DNA of 64,000 nucleotides from Cupriavidus pauculus (GTDB lineage Bacteria; Pseudomonadota; Gammaproteobacteria; Burkholderiales; Burkholderiaceae): assembly GCF_008801835.1 (NCBI RefSeq), contig NZ_VZOW01000004.1, positions 280,642-344,641 on the forward strand, given 5' to 3'. The notes beneath the pieces were generated by a model that had not been told where the DNA came from, made no database searches, and saw nothing but the letters and a program-made list of their open reading frames with translations. The number at the start of each line of letters is the position of its first letter. The stretch's first letter is position 1. Made by a program: the position numbers and the translations under genes. Below are positions 60,490 through 64,000 of the stretch, one piece after another.

Positions 60490-61278
60490 ATGACCACGCT
60501 TCCGACTGTTCTCGTCACCGGCGCCTCCTCCGGCATCGGCGCCACCTACGCCGAGCGTTTCGCCCGCCGTGGCCACGACCTCGTGCTAGTTGCACGCGAC
60601 AAGGCACGCCTAAATACGCTGGCCGCACGGCTGCATGAAGAAAGTGGGGTGGCCGTGGAAGTTCTGCAGGCCGACCTCACTCAGCCCGCCGACCTTGGAG
60701 CGGTCGAGACTCGTCTACGCGAGGATAGTCGGATAGGCATCCTGATCAACAACGCCGGGATGGCTCAGTCGGGCAGCTTCGTGCAGCAGACCGCCGAGGG
60801 CATTGAACGCCTGATCGCGCTAAATACCACGGCGCTTACACGGCTTGCCGCCGCCGCCGCTCCGCGCTTCCTGGAGTCGGGTACCGGCGCAATCGTCAAC
60901 ATCGGCTCGGTGGTCGGTTTCGCGCCCGAGTTCGGCATGTCGATTTACGGCGCCACCAAGGCGTTTGTGCTGTTTCTGTCGCAGGGATTGAACCTCGAGT
61001 TGTCGCCCGGCGGCGTCTACGTGCAGGCGGTGCTCCCGGCAGCGACCCGCACGGAAATATGGGGGCGCGCCGGCATCGATGTCAATGCGCTTCCCGAGGT
61101 GATGGAAGTCGGCGAACTGGTTGATGCGGCACTGGTCGGCTTCGATCGCCGCGAACTCGTGACTATCCCGCCGTTGCATGTAGCGGCGCGCTGGGACGCA
61201 TTGGATGGCGCGCGTCAAGGGCTCATATCGGACATTCGACAAGCCCAGGCGGCCGAACGCTATCGGCCCGAAGTCTGA
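60490..61278 (+). CDS. Short-chain dehydrogenase/reductase (DltE/YdfG-like)
   Basis: A 262-residue classical SDR: VTGASSGIGATYAERFARRGHDLVLVARDKARL (Arg after beta-2 favours NADP), NNAGMAQSG, Ser in NIGSVVGF and YGATKAF (YxxxK). AAAAGG lies 9 nt before the ATG. The substrate is unknown. It is in line with the OYE gene (52-bp gap), so probably co-regulated by TetR. Confidence 0.88.
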   Translation: MTTLPTVLVTGASSGIGATYAERFARRGHDLVLVARDKARLNTLAARLHEESGVAVEVLQADLTQPADLGAVETRLREDSRIGILINNAGMAQSGSFVQQTAEGIERLIALNTTALTRLAAAAAPRFLESGTGAIVNIGSVVGFAPEFGMSIYGATKAFVLFLSQGLNLELSPGGVYVQAVLPAATRTEIWGRAGIDVNALPEVMEVGELVDAALVGFDRRELVTIPPLHVAARWDALDGARQGLISDIRQAQAAERYRPEV

Positions 61279-61318
61279 CCGCCACAATGACCGGGGCGTC
61301 ATCCCCGACGAGAATCGA

Positions 61319-61420
61319 CCATGGTCATCTACGAAGACGCTGGGCACGGCGGCATCTTTCAATATCACGCCGACTTCGTGTCGAAGGCTCTGGCGTTCCT
61401 GGCAGCGCCCTACCTTTTAG
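61319..61420 (+). pseudogene. Alpha/beta-hydrolase C-terminal remnant
   Basis: The frame starting at the ATG 61321 reads MVIYEDAGHGGIFQYHADFV then SKALAFLAAP. This matches the last 30 residues of alpha/beta hydrolases, with the catalytic His in DAGHG. Nothing hydrolase-like precedes it, so it is a leftover of a deleted gene within the redox cluster. Confidence 0.65.
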
Positions 61421-61426
61421 AGCAAC

Positions 61427-62428
61427 ATGCAAGCACTCACATTCAAACGCTATGGCAGATCACCTGAGATCGGGTTCGCCGACGTTCCGCGCCCCACGTT
61501 AAAGGCGGACGAGTTGCTGGTGCAGGTCCACGCGGCCGGATTGAACCCAATCGACAACATGATTCCGGCGGGTACGTTCAGGCCCGTCCTGAAGTTCGAA
61601 TTGCCGGCCACGCTAGGCAGCGATATTGCCGGCGTGGTGGTTGAGGTTGGCAGTCGTGTGACGCGCTTCAAGCCTGGCGATGCCGTTTTTGCCAGCCTCT
61701 TCGATCTTGGCAGAGGGTCGATCGCCGAATTCGCGGCGGTGCCGGAAAGCGTTGCCGCACCGAAGCCGGCGAAGCTCGACTTTGTGCAGGCCGCCTCCGT
61801 TCCGATGGTTGGCCTTACCTCGTGGCAAGCATTGAAGGAGCGTGCCAAGGTTCGAGCTGGCCACAAGGTGTTCATCCCTGCGGGGTCGGGCGGCATCGGT
61901 ACGTTCGCGATCCAGCTAGCAAAGTACCTCGGTGCCAAGGTAGGAACGACTACCAGCACGGGTAATGTCCCACTGGTCACCACGCTGGGCGCAGACGAGG
62001 TGGTTGATTATAAAAAGGAGAACTTCGAAAAAGTGCTGCGGGGCTACGACGTGGTGATCGGTACACTGCGGGGCGATGCGATCGAGAAAGCCATCGGCAT
62101 TCTCAAACCAGGGAGCAAGGTTGTCTCGCTCATCGGTCCATTGGACGCAGCCTTCGCACGCGCACGAGGCCTGAATTTCTTTCTAAGATTCGTGTTCGGC
62201 TTGATGAGCCGAAAAATCATGCGCCTTGCAAGAAAACGGGACGTCACTTACTCATTTCTATTCGTCCGTTCCGACGGCGCCCAGCTCGCCGAAATTGGAG
62301 GACTGCTCGAGTCGGAACATATTCGTCCGGTGATCGACAGGGTTTTTCCGTTCGAGCAAGCAAAGGAAGCGCTTGAATACTTGGCCCAGGGACGCGCGAA
62401 GGGCAAGGTCGTCGTGAAGATCAAGTGA
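61427..62428 (+). CDS. NADP-dependent quinone oxidoreductase-like (MDR superfamily, zinc-free)
   Basis: A 333-residue medium-chain dehydrogenase/reductase of the QOR/zinc-independent branch: MQALTFKRYGRSPEIGFADVPRP, VQVHAAGLNPIDNMIPAG, LGSDIAGVVVEVGSRVTRFKPGDAVFA and the nucleotide-binding VFIPAGSGGIGTFAIQLAKYLGAKV. No zinc-ligand Cys/His set is seen. It reduces quinones or enones with NADPH. It is probably the last gene of the TetR-controlled set. Confidence 0.9.
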   Translation: MQALTFKRYGRSPEIGFADVPRPTLKADELLVQVHAAGLNPIDNMIPAGTFRPVLKFELPATLGSDIAGVVVEVGSRVTRFKPGDAVFASLFDLGRGSIAEFAAVPESVAAPKPAKLDFVQAASVPMVGLTSWQALKERAKVRAGHKVFIPAGSGGIGTFAIQLAKYLGAKVGTTTSTGNVPLVTTLGADEVVDYKKENFEKVLRGYDVVIGTLRGDAIEKAIGILKPGSKVVSLIGPLDAAFARARGLNFFLRFVFGLMSRKIMRLARKRDVTYSFLFVRSDGAQLAEIGGLLESEHIRPVIDRVFPFEQAKEALEYLAQGRAKGKVVVKIK

Positions 62429-62794
62429 TTGGCCAACCGGTTGCTGTGCAGGAGCTTGCCCTAGCGACTGAAGACGCGGGTGACTAGGTCAAGGCTCAGG
62501 GAGAACCGGATGGCCGGTTAGAGGTAGAGCCGACGACGCCCGAACGTCCGACCAAAAGCGCGGGCGAATGACGCTTGTTGGCCGGATAGCTGTCTGTGGC
62601 GCCAGTGCCATGCCAGTTTCCACTGCAGTAGGGGGGCGATGTCTCAGTTCGGCCAGTCTCGGTCGTTGCACTTTGATCAGTGAACGTCTGCTCTACGAGC
62701 GTGAACCGACGCTGATTTGGCTTTTGTTGATTGGCCCTGATGGCGCCGCTCGCGCGAAGTCGCCTAGCGTCAAGCGTCAGCACCGGCCAACCCC
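62429..62794. other. Intergenic region with degenerate array-type repeats
   Basis: About 365 bp without a gene. Sequences such as GACGCTTGTTGGCCGGATAG (around 62570-62590) and GTTCGGCCAGTCTCGG (around 62648-62663) resemble the tail of the repeats at 53.6-56.4 kb, and two minus-strand orphan genes follow. They may be worn copies. Confidence 0.35.
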
Positions 62795-63010
62795 TTAATC
62801 TTTCATCGGATGGTATTTGCCCCATCCGAAATAATCGTTATAGATTTGCGCGGCCTCGTCGTAGGTTTCGGCATCGAAGGTCTTCAGTAACACCGGCTTA
62901 CCTTCGAACAAGTGGGCTTGCGTTTCGAACTGTCCCTTTTCGATAAGAGCGTTGTGTCCGCTTCCATCGGCGTCCGAAATTGCTTGCCAAATCTCATATG
63001 TTTTGGTCAT
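62795..63010 (-). CDS. Small hypothetical protein
   Basis: A 71-residue protein, MTKTYEIWQAISDADGSGHN at the start and YNDYFGWGKYHPMKD at the end. It is polar, single-domain and without a signal; I do not recognise a named family. GGGGAACAGG precedes the ATG. Longer in-frame starts were not used because the ribosome-binding site fits here. Confidence 0.6.
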   Translation of the reverse strand: MTKTYEIWQAISDADGSGHNALIEKGQFETQAHLFEGKPVLLKTFDAETYDEAAQIYNDYFGWGKYHPMKD

Positions 63011-63157
63011 CCTGTTCCCCTTTATTGTAAGGGTAGCCCGAGGGCAAAGAGCGGTAGACTCGGACATTGACATCCGTCCGGCGAGCGCCCACTGTGCAAA
63101 AACGAACCGCCGCTGCCGGCAACGATTACCATCGCAAGTGCGCGACACATCCGCCTA

Positions 63158-63715
63158 CTAGCCTTGTCGATCAAGAAACGGATTGAGGTGCATCGCGGTG
63201 ATAAAGGAAACGAGGTTGGTGAGGAGAAGATCGATAGCTAGAAGAGCGGCCATTGCGCTTTCAAGTACGTCAGCGTCAATGAGCATCTGAAGAATTATCT
63301 TCAATGCCGCGCACCATTGGTTGACCCACTCAGTAGCCTCCGTATCGCGCATACTGAGCTTTCCGACACCTCGCGTAAGTGCGGCAACTACGGACTTTGG
63401 GAAGGCTTCGTACATCGAAGCTACGCTACACTCCGCAGGCCAGGAGACGTGCATAATGTATGTGGAATCTTCGCTTCGATCGCTTGGGATTCCTGGAGCC
63501 AGGATAACGAGCAGATCGTTTTCAACGCTACTCAACAGATCATAGAGAACGAACCCATCATCAGGGCCAGCTTCTACTCTATCCATGATCTCTTTTACAT
63601 AGCTAAGCCGTTGGCGAAGCGAAGTTATGTGGCTGTCTGTTCGCTCGAGCGCCGGAGAACGCAAGTACTCCGTGAGCACAGGAGGCAAAGGAAACAAGTC
63701 ATCCATATTCGTCAT
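63158..63715 (-). CDS. Hypothetical protein
   Basis: A 185-residue protein with a helical N-terminal half (SHITSLRQRLSYVKEIMDRVEAG) and a hydrophobic C-terminal helix pair (ALKIILQMLIDADVLESAMAALLAIDLLLTNLVSFITAM). No family recognised. AT-richer than the core genes, next to an IS end, so probably acquired. Confidence 0.55.
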   Translation of the reverse strand: MTNMDDLFPLPPVLTEYLRSPALERTDSHITSLRQRLSYVKEIMDRVEAGPDDGFVLYDLLSSVENDLLVILAPGIPSDRSEDSTYIMHVSWPAECSVASMYEAFPKSVVAALTRGVGKLSMRDTEATEWVNQWCAALKIILQMLIDADVLESAMAALLAIDLLLTNLVSFITAMHLNPFLDRQG

Positions 63716-63874
63716 CTCAATACAAGATTGGAACGTCTCGGTTGGCCTGGTACTCCCACTCTGGAAGCTCCAAGGGCCATGCTACGCAATAGAGTTTGAC
63801 ACGGCGAATAGCGTCGCGCAGCCTGCTTTGTTTTTCGATTACAGATTTTCTGTGACGTGGATCTGACCCGTTAG

Positions 63875-64000
63875 TGAACCGCCCCGGGTTTAGTGGAGGC
63901 TCCACTCTTTGAGAGAATGGAGCCATGAGCAAGCAAACCAAGTTTTCCCCCGAGGTCCGAGAGCGGGCCGTACGTCTGGTGCAAGAACAGCGCAGCGAAC
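63875..64000 (+). mobile_element. Left end of an IS3-family insertion sequence (cut by window edge)
   Basis: An IR-like start TGAACCGCCCCGGGTTTAG at 63875, then a short leader and the start of an IS3-type OrfA. The right end is outside the window, so the group cannot be fixed. Confidence 0.7.
63925..64000 (+). CDS. IS3-family transposase OrfA, partial
   Basis: Only the first 25 codons are in the window: MSKQTKFSPEVRERAVRLVQ then EQRSE. This is the N-terminal helix of the OrfA helix-turn-helix (family pattern KFSPEVRERAVRLV). OrfB and the frameshift site would follow outside the window. Confidence 0.8.
   Translation, partial: MSKQTKFSPEVRERAVRLVQEQRSE

Noticed and set aside
1..64000. tRNA, rRNA and CRISPR arrays
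   Set aside because: No cloverleaf-like sequences, rRNA signatures or regularly spaced short direct repeats were seen by eye; a covariance-model scan would settle it.

Overview
The window is about 64 kb of GC-rich DNA. Its gene content points to a beta-proteobacterium of the Burkholderiaceae, most like Cupriavidus/Ralstonia: Bug-type (TctC) periplasmic receptors, a trimeric porin of the beta-proteobacterial type, many LysR-regulated catabolic clusters, an ACC-deaminase locus and a Tn5053/Tn402-family transposon. Genus assignment is inference. No rRNA, tRNA or CRISPR array was recognised.

Layout. 0-5 kb: an MpaB/DUF2236 oxygenase, a TPR protein, and a cyanide-insensitive-type cytochrome bd oxidase (cydAB) behind a GbsR/MarR regulator. 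5-12.5 kb: a catabolic module (porin, Tat-exported Bug receptor, serine hydrolase, acyl-CoA ligase, LysR, acyl-CoA dehydrogenase). A near-identical 17-bp dyad lies upstream of each of its three transcription units. 12.6-16.1 kb: a lipoprotein with two internal repeats and a MarR/SDR/NTF2-like/NmrA cluster. 16.3-21.4 kb: LysR, SDR, MFS carrier and a split transketolase. 21.6-31.1 kb: a coherent island for 1-aminocyclopropane-1-carboxylate (ACC) use: acdR, acdS, Bug receptor, an AceE/MdeB-like 2-oxoacid dehydrogenase E1, a GntR regulator and a complete polar amino-acid ABC transporter. 31.2-38.5 kb: an orphan TRAP receptor, bluB, a large Ig-repeat autotransporter broken by one extra base, a SEC-C protein and a decayed luciferase-like monooxygenase fragment.

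38,522-48,930 is a complete Tn5053-family transposon. It has 27-bp perfect terminal inverted repeats, tniA-tniB-tniQ-res-tniR, and an unusual cargo: an EamA half-transporter, a two-component system, two paralogous fourfold-repeat membrane proteins, a lipoprotein, a PAP2 phosphatase and a PepSY protein. The cargo is not mercury resistance or an integron. There is no target-site duplication, and the two flanks are fragments of unrelated genes (a monooxygenase on the left, a serine protease on the right), so the element sits at a rearrangement breakpoint.

49-53 kb holds a lipoprotein, a TMEM175-like channel, a DUF1275 protein and a flavin reductase. 53.1-56.4 kb is an array of five unrelated small minus-strand genes, each preceded by a copy of the same intergenic repeat. 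It looks like a repeat-punctuated cassette array, perhaps a polyimmunity-type locus. 57-62.4 kb has an Ig-domain lipoprotein and a TetR-controlled redox cluster (OYE, SDR, quinone oxidoreductase). The window ends in two orphan genes and the left end of an IS3-family insertion sequence.
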